Assembly (NCBI GenBank): GCA_036557885.1
Contig: DATBGS010000105.1
Coordinates: forward strand, 1-64,000
Direction of reading: 5' to 3'
Length of the DNA stretch: 64,000 bases
Source: DATBGS01 sp036557885
Lineage (GTDB): Bacteria > Chloroflexota > Ktedonobacteria > Ktedonobacterales > DATBGS01
Shown: positions 56,184 to 64,000 of the stretch, in pieces
Layout: each line of letters begins with the position of its first letter
Position numbering within the stretch: position 1 is the stretch's first letter
Position numbers and translations under genes: made by a program
The notes under the pieces: generated by a model
The model's database searches: none
Seen by the model: only the letters and a program-made list of their open reading frames with translations
What the model was told of the DNA's origin: nothing

Positions 56184-57611
56184 TTAAAAGACTCTGCGAA
56201 GCGCTGCCTGTGCCGCAAAGTAGCCGCAAAGACCGTGTACTGCTCCGCCTGGAGGGGTTGAAGAGGAGCAAAGATAGAGGCCCTTTGTGGATGTCGCGTA
56301 GGGCACAAGTCGGAATGTCGGGCGCGTGAAAAGCTGCCAGAAGTCCTGCACGCCGCCATTAATGTCGCCGCCAATGTAATTGGCGTTGTAGCGTTCCATT
56401 TTTTCGGCAGTGATTACGCTTTTTGCCAGGATGCGCTTGCGGAAGCCTGGCGCAAAGCGCTCAATCTGTTGCTCGATCTTATCGCTTACATCGCGTGTCG
56501 AGCCGCTGGGCACATGGCAATAGGCCCAGGCGGTGTGCTTGCCAGCCGGGGCGCGCGTGGAATCAAAGAGGCTTTGCTGCGCCAGCAGCACCAGCGGGCG
56601 CTCGGCGTGCTCGCCTTTCCAGACCGCTCGCTCGGACTCAGCGATTTCCGCCAGTGTCCCGCCTAGATGGACGGTTCCGGCCCGCGAGCACGCTACGGCT
56701 TTCCAGGGAATCGGCCCATCCAGGGCGAAATCTACCTTACAGACGCCTGGCCCATAGCGGTAGTGGCGCAGTTGGCGCTGGTAGAATGGGGAAAGGCGTT
56801 GCCCCGCCATGCGCAGCAACTGGCGCGGCGTTACATCGCAGAGAATGGCGCTGGCGGTGGGCAGCGTCTCCAATGTCTCCACTTCCACCCCGGTGATGAT
56901 TTCGCCGCCAAGCGAGCGCAGGTACGCTGCCATCGCGTCGGAAATCTTTTGCGAGCCGCCGCGCGGGATGGGCCAGCCAACGACATGCCCCAGCGCGGCC
57001 AGCACCAGGCCGAAGGCGGCGCTGGGTGGCTGCTCAAGCTCCAGCATGGCGTGCCCGGCAATTCCGCCAAAAAGCGCCTGCGCGGGCGCTCCCTTGAAGC
57101 GACTTTCTGCCAGGCCGCGTGACGAACGGACAGCGCTTAGCCCAAAGCGGGCGAGCGCAAAGGGATGATGGGGAATGCGCAGCGGCCCCAAGACGCCATC
57201 AGCAATTTTTTCCCAGTTGGCAACCATTGGGGCCATCAGCCGATGATACCGCCTGGCATCCTCGCCCAGGGTTGTGCCCGTTGCCTCGATGGAACGCTCC
57301 AGCACAGCGACGCTGCCATCATCAAGGGGATGGGCCAGCGCTGCCGGGGGCTGAATCCACTCCAGACCATACTGGTCTAGCGGCAGCGTGCGAAAGAAAG
57401 ACGAAGCCAGCGCCATTGGATGAATGGCCGAGCAGACATCATGCACAAATCCTGGGAGGGTCAGTTCTGCCGAACGGCAGCCACCGCCCACTTTTTCTCT
57501 CGCCTCAAAGACGATGACCGAATGCCCGGCGCGTGCCAGTGTGATCGCGGCGGCCAGGCCATTTGGCCCGGCCCCAACCACAACTGCATCATAGGAGGTT
57601 CGTGTAGCCAT
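56184..57611 (-). CDS. Phytoene-desaturase-like FAD/NAD(P)-dependent oxidoreductase
   Basis: This 475-residue flavoprotein of the CrtI/amine-oxidase superfamily has DAVVVGAGPNGLAAAITLARAG and VFEAREKVGGGCRSAELTLPG at the N-terminus, the dinucleotide-binding fold plus the GG motif. The C-terminal LYLCSSSTPPGGAVHGLCGYFAA is the FAD-contacting end seen in CrtI-like enzymes. No carotenoid genes are adjacent, so the substrate is unknown; isoprenoid-type or retinol-saturase-like reactions are possible. The SD is weak. It lies 13 bp after the stop of the upstream unknown gene, likely in one transcript. Confidence 0.85.
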   Translation of the reverse strand: MATRTSYDAVVVGAGPNGLAAAITLARAGHSVIVFEAREKVGGGCRSAELTLPGFVHDVCSAIHPMALASSFFRTLPLDQYGLEWIQPPAALAHPLDDGSVAVLERSIEATGTTLGEDARRYHRLMAPMVANWEKIADGVLGPLRIPHHPFALARFGLSAVRSSRGLAESRFKGAPAQALFGGIAGHAMLELEQPPSAAFGLVLAALGHVVGWPIPRGGSQKISDAMAAYLRSLGGEIITGVEVETLETLPTASAILCDVTPRQLLRMAGQRLSPFYQRQLRHYRYGPGVCKVDFALDGPIPWKAVACSRAGTVHLGGTLAEIAESERAVWKGEHAERPLVLLAQQSLFDSTRAPAGKHTAWAYCHVPSGSTRDVSDKIEQQIERFAPGFRKRILAKSVITAEKMERYNANYIGGDINGGVQDFWQLFTRPTFRLVPYATSTKGLYLCSSSTPPGGAVHGLCGYFAAQAALRRVF

Positions 57612-57624
57612 ACATTGCCAACTT

Positions 57625-58395
57625 CTAGCGCCTGGCCTGTCGGCCTCGTCGTCGTATCCAGCGGATCGGTGCCCGCACCGGAGTCATGACAAGATATATG
57701 GTAGTGCGGATTCCGGCGTTATGCCAGATGTTTTTGGCTTGCGACCACTGGACCTTGGGGTCCACACAGATTTGCTGAAGCGTCACATGCCCTTTGACGC
57801 CAAAGGACGCCGCCAGTGCCAGCAATGTTTGCTCCCAGAACTTGTCCTCGTTTTTGCCGCCGCCAAAGCGGAAGCCTAGCTCATAGATAGGGTCGTTGGC
57901 GCGAATGAGCACCTGCGCCTGGGCCACCGTCGCGCCGTCTTCCTCGTAGGCGCTGAACGTAATCCAGCCCGCAAACATGTGGCCTTGCGGCGTCATAAAC
58001 GTGAATGATTCCTCATCCGAATACAGTACCAGCACGCCAGTTGAGAGCTTGGCTGGTCCCAGGTTCATGTTAATCAAGCCAACTTCGCCTGGGGCAATGC
58101 CGGTCAGCGGCCCATAGAAGCGGTTGCCCTTGGGCCAGAACTTGGGGAAGTCGGTCTTCCATGTCTGTATCACTGCTTGAGGCGTCACGGCAGCGCCGCT
58201 GAGCCGCACCAGATAGGTTTTCTGCCACATCTGGCCGAAGCCTTGCAGGGGACTCACGGCATGTTTCCCGCTGACGTTCAGGTTGATAGCCCCGCTGGGT
58301 ACGGCTCCAAGCTGCAAGCTGGAGGCACGCTCTGCCCAATTGCCCGCGTCTCGTGGTTTTCCGGTATCTGAAGGGGTAATAGATGGGGTTGTCAT
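57625..58395 (-). CDS. Conserved-looking protein of unknown function (possible SRPBCC/DUF1990-like fold)
   Basis: This is a 256-residue soluble protein. Strand-rich segments GLINMNLGPAKLSTGVLVLY, FTFMTPQGHMFAGWITFSAY and AQAQVLIRANDPIYELGFRF suggest a START/DUF1990-like sheet. A helical EDKFWEQTLLALAASFGV and a basic C-terminus (RRRGRQARR) follow. I do not firmly recognise the family. AGGGAGAGG lies seven bases before the ATG. It lies between the STAS gene and the FAD oxidoreductase in a minus-strand run. Confidence 0.65.
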   Translation of the reverse strand: MTTPSITPSDTGKPRDAGNWAERASSLQLGAVPSGAINLNVSGKHAVSPLQGFGQMWQKTYLVRLSGAAVTPQAVIQTWKTDFPKFWPKGNRFYGPLTGIAPGEVGLINMNLGPAKLSTGVLVLYSDEESFTFMTPQGHMFAGWITFSAYEEDGATVAQAQVLIRANDPIYELGFRFGGGKNEDKFWEQTLLALAASFGVKGHVTLQQICVDPKVQWSQAKNIWHNAGIRTTIYLVMTPVRAPIRWIRRRGRQARR

Positions 58396-58428
58396 AGCCA
58401 GCCTCTCCCTCTCTTAGTGGTTCCTGTC

Positions 58429-58788
58429 TCAAACCGCTTCGGCAGCAGTGAGCGCCTGGGCCTCGGTTTCGTAGATTTTGATGGCATCACTCAAGCGGGT
58501 TAGTTCAAAAATATGCCGGTAATGGTCATTTAACCCGTAAACCAGCAAGCGCTGCTTCTGGCGATTGATGCGAATCAGCAGCGTCACCAGCAGGCCAATG
58601 CCGCTACTGTTCATGTACTCTAGCCCGCTAAAGTTCAGAATGTAGATGCGAGTGGTGGGCTTGCTCGCCTGCGTATAGGCATCCATCAGCACGTTTTCGG
58701 CAAAAGCCGTAACTTCGCCCTGGATGTCAATGACGCTCACCCTGGAATTGATGAGACGCACATTCATAACGATCTTTGCCTGGGGCAT
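58429..58788 (-). CDS. STAS-domain anti-sigma factor antagonist 1
   Basis: This 119-residue RsbV/SpoIIAA-type protein has VIDIQGEVTAFAENVLMDAY, IYILNFSGLEYMNSSGIGLL and RLLVYGLNDHYRHIFELTRL. The phospho-acceptor Ser lies in NSSGIG. When unphosphorylated it would bind the RsbW-like ATPase domain encoded two genes upstream. GAGGAAA lies six bases before the ATG at 58788; six more codons upstream are possible but have no SD. It forms a module with the second STAS gene (27 bp upstream) and the phosphatase-kinase fusion. Confidence 0.92.
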   Translation of the reverse strand: MPQAKIVMNVRLINSRVSVIDIQGEVTAFAENVLMDAYTQASKPTTRIYILNFSGLEYMNSSGIGLLVTLLIRINRQKQRLLVYGLNDHYRHIFELTRLSDAIKIYETEAQALTAAEAV

Positions 58789-58815
58789 TGTTTTCCTCAC
58801 TTCCACGCGCTGTTC

Positions 58816-59271
58816 TTAGTGCTTTCCGGGCTGGCGGTGCGGCAGATGACCGGCATCTGTCGCCTGGTGATGATGGTTGGAATGATGGGGGTGATGGGTG
58901 GACTGCTGCGCACCAGATGAGATTTGGCCCTTGCTTCTGGCACTGGACTCATCTGGAAACACATTCATAAAGTCTACTAGCCGCGTGATCTGGAAAATCT
59001 CAATATAATGCTGGCTTAAGCCACAGGCCAGCAACTGCCGACGGGTTTTACGCGCCCGCGCTAGCAATCCGACGATCAGCGCAATGCCGGTGCTATTGAT
59101 GTACTGAACCTGGCTGAAGTTGAGCAGGATAGGGTCAGCGCCCTGCTGCTCAGCCTCGGTGTAGGCTGCGTTGAGCGTGTCTTCTGCAAAGGCCGCAATG
59201 TCCCCACGCAGTTCAACAACTGCAACGCCCGGTTCGTGGCGCACTCGTGCCTCAAGATGTTGTGCTGACAT
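58816..59271 (-). CDS. STAS-domain anti-sigma factor antagonist 2 with a His-rich tail
   Basis: This is a 151-residue protein. Residues 1-108 form a STAS domain (VAVVELRGDIAAFAEDTLNA, ILLNFSQVQYINSTGIALIV, LLACGLSQHYIEIFQITRLV) with Ser in NSTGIA as the likely phosphorylation site. The last 40 residues are a low-complexity tail with ten His (for example THHPHHSNHHHQ). Such a tail could bind metal or nucleotides and is absent from the sister STAS protein. Its start overlaps the end of the phosphatase gene by 20 bp, so translation is coupled. Confidence 0.9.
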   Translation of the reverse strand: MSAQHLEARVRHEPGVAVVELRGDIAAFAEDTLNAAYTEAEQQGADPILLNFSQVQYINSTGIALIVGLLARARKTRRQLLACGLSQHYIEIFQITRLVDFMNVFPDESSARSKGQISSGAQQSTHHPHHSNHHHQATDAGHLPHRQPGKH

Positions 59272-60976
59272 CTTTTTCTCCTTCCAGGCTCATCAGTAGC
59301 TCAATCGTATGAGAGGTGGCGTCGCTGCTGACACGCATCTCATCTACCAGATTCTTGATCAGGAAGAGGCCCCACCCACGCGGCGTTTGCAACTCCGCCA
59401 GCTTTGCCTCCAGATCGGGGGTTTCCGCTTCGGGGATGGTTTGCGCGCCGCCCTCATCCGTGATGCGTACAGAGATGGTTGTCTCCGAGGCCAGCACCTT
59501 GATGGCAACCGGCTTGTCGGGCTGATACTGGTTGCCGTGTTCCATCGCATTCATCGTGGCCTCAGCCACCGCCGTCTTGAGTTGCTCCAGCCGCCGCTCC
59601 GAGAGCTTAAGCGCCTGCACTGCCTGCCCTACCTGCTCCATTGCCAGGCGCTCGTTGCCAGGCTCGCTGGGGATGCTCAGTTCCGCCAGATGTCGCCAGG
59701 AGCCATTGCCTGGTTCAGATGTCGCCTGTGTCCCATCCTCAGAAACGCTCACTACTGGCGCCGCCTCGCGTTGCAGCGTCACCAGCGTTACATCATCTTC
59801 TTGCTCCCAGCCAGGTCCAGTGAAGGCAGCAAGCTGGCCCAGGAGATAATCCACCAGGCCCGTCTCGCCGCGATGTTCGCCCAGCAGTTGCATCACACGT
59901 GGGAACCCAAGCATCTCGCGCTCCGGGTTATGCGCTTCTGCCAGCCCATCGCTGTAGAACAGAATTGTCTCGCCTGGCTCCAGAAACGTCTCTTTTTCTT
60001 CGTAGCCCATCCCCGGCATCAGGCCAAGCGGCATGCCTGTTGCGCGTAGCTCGGAAACCCTGCCCTGGCTTCGTCGGTACGGCAGATCATGTCCGGCATT
60101 GGCATAAATCAGCCGCCCGGTGTTCACGTCAAGCACGGCGTACAGGCAGGTGACAAACATTTTGGGAGGGATGTCGCCACAGAGCACATCGTTGACCCGC
60201 TCCAGCACTGCTCCTGGCGAGATGAGGCGCATGGCCGATGCGCGAAGCATCGTGCGGGTGGCTGCCATCACCATTGCCGCTGGCACGCCCTTGTCTGTGA
60301 CATCGCCAATCACCAGACCCAGCCGCCCATCCTCAAACAAGATAAAGTCGTAAAAGTCCCCGCCGACGGCGCGCGCCGGTTGATAGTACGCGGCCAGGTG
60401 CCAGCCTGGAAGCTCAGGAAGTTCTTTGGGGAGCAGCGTTTGCTGAATGAGCCGGGCTACCGCCAGTTCTTGCTGAATGCGTTCGCGCTCTTGAATGGCC
60501 GCCTGCTGCTCTCGGACCAGTTGCGCCACGCGCACAGCAGGTGCAGCCTGCGCCGCCAGATCACTCAAGAGCTTGCGGTCATACGTAGAATAATCCTGCT
60601 CGGAGAGACGCGGCCCCAGATTCAGCAGGCCGATCAACTCGCCCTGGCTGATTAATGGGATAGCCAGTTTGACGCCAGCGCCCCGCAGAGCGCGCACCGC
60701 CGGGGAATCCAGGCGCAGTTTTTCGATCTCCACCACGCCCGGTTCACTCAGGAAATACGCGACGAGCGGATCATTCGGCGCGATTTCCACCTGCGGCGCC
60801 AGAGCAGCAGGCGCAGACGTTTCGACTTTGATTTCTTTGACCGCCACGCTCTCAGGCGGTAGCACCGGCACAAGAGACGCCTGGGGCGCCTCCGCTGCAA
60901 CCGCCGAAATTGGCTGCAAGGCATCTTTTGGCGGTGTAGATCGTTTATCTCTGAAAGGGTGCAATAGTTTAGCCAT
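59252..60976 (-). CDS. SpoIIE/RsbU-type PP2C phosphatase fused to an RsbW-like ATPase
   Basis: This 574-residue protein has a Pro/Ala-rich N-terminus, a GAF-like domain (about 65-165, KLAIPLISQGELIGLLNLG) and a signalling helix (QERERIQQELAVARLIQQTLLP). A PP2C/SpoIIE domain follows with metal-binding Asp in RAVGGDFYDFI, LGLVIGDVTDKGVPAAM, LIYANAGHDLPY, ILFYSDGLAEAHN and DDVTLVTL. The C-terminal HATPase_c has the N-box VAEATMNAMEHGNQYQP and ITDEGGAQTIP. One polypeptide thus holds both the phosphatase and the kinase arms of a partner-switching loop acting on the two STAS proteins downstream. GGAGGGCGG lies before the ATG. No sigma factor is adjacent. Confidence 0.92.
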   Translation of the reverse strand: MAKLLHPFRDKRSTPPKDALQPISAVAAEAPQASLVPVLPPESVAVKEIKVETSAPAALAPQVEIAPNDPLVAYFLSEPGVVEIEKLRLDSPAVRALRGAGVKLAIPLISQGELIGLLNLGPRLSEQDYSTYDRKLLSDLAAQAAPAVRVAQLVREQQAAIQERERIQQELAVARLIQQTLLPKELPELPGWHLAAYYQPARAVGGDFYDFILFEDGRLGLVIGDVTDKGVPAAMVMAATRTMLRASAMRLISPGAVLERVNDVLCGDIPPKMFVTCLYAVLDVNTGRLIYANAGHDLPYRRSQGRVSELRATGMPLGLMPGMGYEEKETFLEPGETILFYSDGLAEAHNPEREMLGFPRVMQLLGEHRGETGLVDYLLGQLAAFTGPGWEQEDDVTLVTLQREAAPVVSVSEDGTQATSEPGNGSWRHLAELSIPSEPGNERLAMEQVGQAVQALKLSERRLEQLKTAVAEATMNAMEHGNQYQPDKPVAIKVLASETTISVRITDEGGAQTIPEAETPDLEAKLAELQTPRGWGLFLIKNLVDEMRVSSDATSHTIELLMSLEGEKDVSTTS

Positions 60977-61184
60977 AGACCATCCGCCCTCCCTGTCCGC
61001 CTATTCTGGTTGCCCAGCGCAGGAGGAAAGAACACTTTTCTGTTGGTAATGATACTGGCGCTTCGTCTCCCAAGCGTTACGAACAACGTTACGAAAGGCA
61101 CTTCATCTCAACAGAAAAAAGGTGGGCGAGGCAGCATGCCCCGCCCACACTTCTTATGTCGGTATCAGGACCAATGAAAAAGCA

Positions 61185-61979
61185 TTATCCAGAAGTCGCC
61201 CGGCGCTGCTGCTGGCGTAGCGCCTGCTGCTCTCGATAGGCAGCCATTACCTGGGCGTGCTCTGGCGAGCGCAGACAGTCTTCCTGGGCGTCTACCATTT
61301 CCGCCAGAAGCGTGTTGTCGTCCTGGGTGAAGGCGCGATCAATCTGGTGCTTGGTATGCTTGAGCGCCGTAAAGGGGATAGCAGCTATTTCCTGGGCCAG
61401 AGCCAGCGCGCGCTCCTCCAGTTGTTCGGGCGTCGTCACTTCAACGATCAGCCCCAGAGCCAGCGCCTGCTCTGCCGAGAATTGTCTGCCGAGAAAACAC
61501 AACTGCTTGGCGGGGCCAGCGCCAATGATGCGGGCCAGACGCATTGGTCCCAGCGCTGCTACCACGCCCTCTTTGACCGCCGGAATGCTCATCACGGCGT
61601 CGGTGCTGGCAAGGCGCAGGTCGCAGGCCAGCGCCACTTGCAGCCCACCACCCAGGCAGTAGCCATGAACAGCGGCAATGGTGATGGCATCCAGATTCGC
61701 CAGTGCCAGGACGCCTTGTTCCCAGGTGGCGAACCAATCGCGGGAAAGATTTCCCTGCGCCAGTTCTTTCACATCCAGGCCGCTGCAAAACGCTCGCCCT
61801 TCTCCGCTCACGATGACTACCTGGGTTTCGCGGCTCTGCGCCAGGTGGCCGGTGGCCGTCACCAGATCGCGCACCCAGGCCCAGTTCGCGGCGTTGAGCG
61901 CCTGCGGGCGATTCAGCCGCAGCCGCGCCAGCGGGCCAGAGAACTCACAACGCATCGTCTCCAGTTCTATCGTTGTCAT
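61185..61979 (-). CDS. Crotonase-superfamily (enoyl-CoA hydratase-like) protein with altered active site
   Basis: This is a 264-residue crotonase fold. RLNRPQALNAANWAWVRDL, GRAFCSGLDVKELAQ (oxyanion hole) and AAVHGYCLGGGLQVALACDL are clear. The two catalytic Glu of enoyl-CoA hydratase are not conserved: GGGxE is GGGLQ, and the PE of the PEINLG segment is PAVKEG. Hydration is therefore unlikely, and another crotonase reaction (isomerase, thioesterase or decarboxylase type) is more plausible. It lies between the signalling cluster and paaK on the same strand, with about 170-bp gaps. Confidence 0.88.
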   Translation of the reverse strand: MTTIELETMRCEFSGPLARLRLNRPQALNAANWAWVRDLVTATGHLAQSRETQVVIVSGEGRAFCSGLDVKELAQGNLSRDWFATWEQGVLALANLDAITIAAVHGYCLGGGLQVALACDLRLASTDAVMSIPAVKEGVVAALGPMRLARIIGAGPAKQLCFLGRQFSAEQALALGLIVEVTTPEQLEERALALAQEIAAIPFTALKHTKHQIDRAFTQDDNTLLAEMVDAQEDCLRSPEHAQVMAAYREQQALRQQQRRATSG

Positions 61980-62047
61980 TGGCTAGATGCTCCTCCTGTA
62001 TGCGTGTGGTCAGTTAAGCCTCACACAACCAGCCCGCCCCACCCCTG

Positions 62048-62126
62048 GCGACTAAAGTCGCGGCTAAGGGCCTGCGGCCACCCCCAAGGCCCAGGGGCAC
62101 GGCAAGTCCGCCTGCGCGGACTCCCC
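62048..62126. repeat. Dispersed GC-rich palindromic element, copy 2
   Basis: GCGACT-AA-AGTCGC (62048-62061) is followed by CGGCTAAGGGCC and, 30 bp later, AGTCCGC-CTGC-GCGGACT and a C-run. It shares CGCGGCTAAGGGC and the second hairpin with the copy at 4198-4260. It lies in the 174-bp gap between the crotonase gene and the end of paaK. Confidence 0.7.
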
Positions 62127-62153
62127 CTCTGCCCGTAGGTTTCGTGAAGCATT

Positions 62154-63497
62154 CTAAGATAACTTGCGTAGATCAAGCGTTCGGCGGAGCTTCCCGCCTT
62201 CGCTTCTGGCGACGGAGCCTGGGGCCATCAAGGTGATCTGCATATTCAAGCCCAGCGTGCCCCTGATTTTTTGCTGAATGCTGCTGCGCAGGCTGCGCAT
62301 CTGCTGATCGGCTTCCATGATTTCTTCTGAAAGCGTTTCCTGTGCTAATCCTCGAAAAAGCGCCTCGGTCACCTCCACCTTCACTTCCACCTCATCCAGC
62401 GTCCCGGCACGGGTGACGACCACCTGATAATGTGGCACGACGCCCGGAATGCCTTTCAGCACCTCTTCCACCTGCGTGGGATAGAGATTCACTCCCCGAA
62501 TGGTCAGCATGTCATCCGAGCGCCCGCGAATCGGCCCCATGCGCGCATGCGTGCGGCCACAGGCGCACGGCTCATGCGTCAGGTAGGTGATGTCATTGGT
62601 CCAGTAACGCAGCAGGGGCATGGCCTCTTTGGTGAGGGTGGTGAAGATCAGCACGCCTTCCTGTCCATCGGGCAATGGTTCACCCGTTTCTGGGTGGACT
62701 ACCTCTGGATAGAAGTGATCTTCCCAAACATGGCTGCCGCTGCGCTCCTCGATGCACTCTTGCGAGACGCCCGGCCCAATAATCTCGCTCAGGCCATAGA
62801 GGTTGGTGGAGCGGATGCCCAGGCTGGCATCTACGTCGGCGCGGATGGTTTCTGTCCAGGGTTCGGCCCCTAGCACGCCGTGTTGCAGGCTGATCTGCTC
62901 TGGCGCAATGCCGCGCTTCCTGAACTCTTCGCCCAACGTTTGCGCGTAAGAAGGCGTGCAGCAGAGCACGTCGGGCTTGAGATCGAGAATCAGCAGCATT
63001 TGCCGCTCGGTCATCCCGCCGGAAACCGGCACAACCGTCAGGCCCAGCTTCTCGCCGCCGTAGTGGACACCCAGCCCGCCCGTGAACAGCCCATAGCCGT
63101 AGGCATTGTGCAGAATCATGCCAGGACGTGCCCCGGCAGCCATCAGAGAGCGCGCCATCACTTCTGCAAACAGATCAATATCACTTCTGGAGTAGCTCAT
63201 CACCGTTGGTCTGCCCGTTGTCCCGCTGCTGGCGTGCAGGCGAATCACCTGCTCTCTGGGCATAGCCAGCAAGCCAAAGGGATACTGGTCTTTCAGGTCT
63301 TGTTTAGTGGTGAAGGGCAGCCTGGGCAGGTCTTCAACGGAACGGACTTCGGCTGGCTTGATGCCGCGCTGCTTGAAGCGTTCTTGATAAAAGGGGACGC
63401 GCTCGTAGAGGGTTTGGATGAGGTGTTGCAGGCGTTCGTTCTGGAGGTCTCTGAGTTGCTGGCGAGGCAGCGCCTCAACCTGGCTGTGCATGTTCAT
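62154..63497 (-). CDS. paaK: Phenylacetate--CoA ligase
   Basis: This is a 447-residue ANL-superfamily adenylate-forming enzyme. VPFYQERFKQRGIKPAEVRS and DLPRLPFTTKQDLKDQYPFG at the N-terminus, the P-loop LHASSGTTGRPTVM, YGYGLFTGGLGVHYGGEKLG and RSDDMLTIRGVNLYPTQVEEVL are the PaaK signatures. It activates phenylacetate or a related aryl acid with CoA and ATP. The paa ring-epoxidation genes are absent here; a crotonase-like gene lies downstream and a CitE-like gene upstream on the same strand. Confidence 0.93.
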   Translation of the reverse strand: MNMHSQVEALPRQQLRDLQNERLQHLIQTLYERVPFYQERFKQRGIKPAEVRSVEDLPRLPFTTKQDLKDQYPFGLLAMPREQVIRLHASSGTTGRPTVMSYSRSDIDLFAEVMARSLMAAGARPGMILHNAYGYGLFTGGLGVHYGGEKLGLTVVPVSGGMTERQMLLILDLKPDVLCCTPSYAQTLGEEFRKRGIAPEQISLQHGVLGAEPWTETIRADVDASLGIRSTNLYGLSEIIGPGVSQECIEERSGSHVWEDHFYPEVVHPETGEPLPDGQEGVLIFTTLTKEAMPLLRYWTNDITYLTHEPCACGRTHARMGPIRGRSDDMLTIRGVNLYPTQVEEVLKGIPGVVPHYQVVVTRAGTLDEVEVKVEVTEALFRGLAQETLSEEIMEADQQMRSLRSSIQQKIRGTLGLNMQITLMAPGSVARSEGGKLRRTLDLRKLS

Positions 63498-63602
63498 CCC
63501 TGGCTCCAGTCGTACTTGTGGAAGATGTAAAAAGCCACCTCTTTGCTGGGACTCCAGTCTACCATGCTCGTCAAGTTTGAGCTTTGAATGTTCCAGTCGT
63601 AG

Positions 63603-63656
63603 CCCGGCACGGAGGCCGGGGCTACAAGCGCTTGTAGCCCCGGCCTCCGTGCCGGG
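63603..63656. repeat. 54-bp perfect palindrome (27-bp arms)
   Basis: The arm CCCGGCACGGAGGCCGGGGC continues to TACAAGC at the centre and is followed at once by its exact complement, centred between 63629 and 63630. It lies between paaK and the CitE-like gene, three bases after the latter's stop codon. It could form a very stable hairpin or cruciform and act as a terminator for the CitE-like gene. Sequences of the type TGTAGCCCCGGCC...GCCGGG look like a dispersed palindromic repeat family. Confidence 0.85.
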
Positions 63657-63658
63657 TT

Positions 63659-64000
63659 TCAGGTAGATGTTTTTGCTGCTATGGCCTGTTGGCGTCGCAG
63701 CGTTGTTTGCGCCATGCGGATATTAGCGGCGTCTATCATTTTGCCCTGAACGCTGATGGCCCCGCGCCCTTCCGCGCTGGCCTGCTCATAGGCTTCGACG
63801 ACGGCGTGTGCCCAGGCAAGCTCGTCGGGCGTGGGGGCGAAAACGCGGTTGGCGGTTGCCAGTTGCGAGGGATGAATGCACTGCTTACCATCAAAGCCCA
63901 GCGCCAGCGCCACGCGGCAGGCTCGCTCGAACCCGGCTTCATCTTTGAAGTTGGCGTAGGGGCCATCCATGCAGCGCAGCCCATAGGCGCGCGCCGCCGC
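63659..64000 (-). CDS. CitE/HpcH-HpaI-family lyase, beta subunit-like (partial)
   Basis: This is the C-terminal 113 residues of a citrate lyase beta-like protein that enters from the right edge. The frame is open to the last base (AAARAYGLRCMDGPYANFKD), so an ATG inside this stretch is not the start. MDGPYANFKDEAGFERACRV, GFDGKQCIHPSQLATANRVF and the tail GKMIDAANIRMAQTTL are the CitE/L-malyl-CoA lyase pattern, with the metal-binding Asp in the DGPY block. Possible activities are malyl-CoA, citramalyl-CoA or 3-hydroxy-3-methylglutaryl-CoA cleavage. It is upstream of paaK on the same strand, with a 54-bp palindrome between. Confidence 0.9.
   Translation of the reverse strand, partial: AAARAYGLRCMDGPYANFKDEAGFERACRVALALGFDGKQCIHPSQLATANRVFAPTPDELAWAHAVVEAYEQASAEGRGAISVQGKMIDAANIRMAQTTLRRQQAIAAKTST

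Overview
This is a GC-rich, gene-dense bacterial chromosome segment with about 52 intact or edge-truncated protein genes, two decayed gene fragments, and no rRNA, tRNA, CRISPR array or complete mobile element that I can recognise. The gene set suggests a filamentous, monoderm Chloroflexota, most likely of the Ktedonobacteria. It includes a very large SARP/BTAD-AAA-TPR regulator, DUF4388-plus-Roadblock and FHA-PrsW proteins, a LysW-like protein beside argH, a sortase without LPS-type genes, and an EF-P with Asn at the modification site. The taxon is an inference; no marker here proves it. Strong Shine-Dalgarno (SD) sequences and sigma-70-like promoters (TTGACA / TATAAT types, often with an extended TGn) are common and were used to choose starts, including several GTG and two TTG starts.

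Layout. 1-2.8 kb (minus): ddl, a COG3375-type GNAT and an N-acylamino acid racemase/OSBS-type enolase, a D-amino-acid module with a three-copy 26-bp repeat in its leader. 3-10 kb: acyl-CoA dehydrogenase, then a minus operon (membrane protein, M42 peptidase, class E/F-like sortase, TatD nuclease), then an FHA-PrsW protease. 9.85-10.69 kb: non-coding, with hairpins, a degenerate repeat and a very strong terminator that follows no gene. 10.7-16.9 kb: HEPN protein, pyruvate phosphate dikinase, SRPBCC protein, tilS-hpt. 17-24 kb: GH35-like glycosidase, the pgeF-yggS-DUF6391-yggT-yggU cluster, rplY, prepilin peptidase. 24.3-33.6 kb: regulatory and membrane proteins, an M50 site-2 protease, and a biotin-dependent carboxylase beta subunit. 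33.7-37.4 kb: the metG-yqeY-HAD operon divergent from efp. 37.8-40 kb: a GT2 glycosyltransferase followed by a truncated GT-C transferase and a TPR fragment (decay zone). 40-46.4 kb: argH, a LysW-like protein lacking its carrier tail, a KdpD/KdpE-like two-component pair and an APC-type permease.

46.5-55 kb is the most striking part. A strong promoter drives a 73-residue peptide ending in DSWWFF. After a hairpin attenuator come an isoprenyl-diphosphate-synthase-like protein with both Asp-rich motifs and a polytopic histidine kinase with an extracytoplasmic PDZ-like loop. This is the logic and architecture of the Firmicutes ComX-ComQ-ComP prenyl-peptide quorum-sensing system, in the order X-Q-P and without ComA. 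A FAD monooxygenase and a giant SARP-type regulator follow on the same strand.

55.2-61 kb (minus) holds a membrane protein, a phytoene-desaturase-like oxidoreductase, an unknown protein and a partner-switching module (a SpoIIE-type phosphatase fused to an RsbW-like ATPase, plus two STAS antagonists). 61-64 kb (minus) holds an atypical crotonase, a phenylacetate-CoA ligase and the C-terminal part of a CitE-like lyase, with dispersed palindromic repeats between them.
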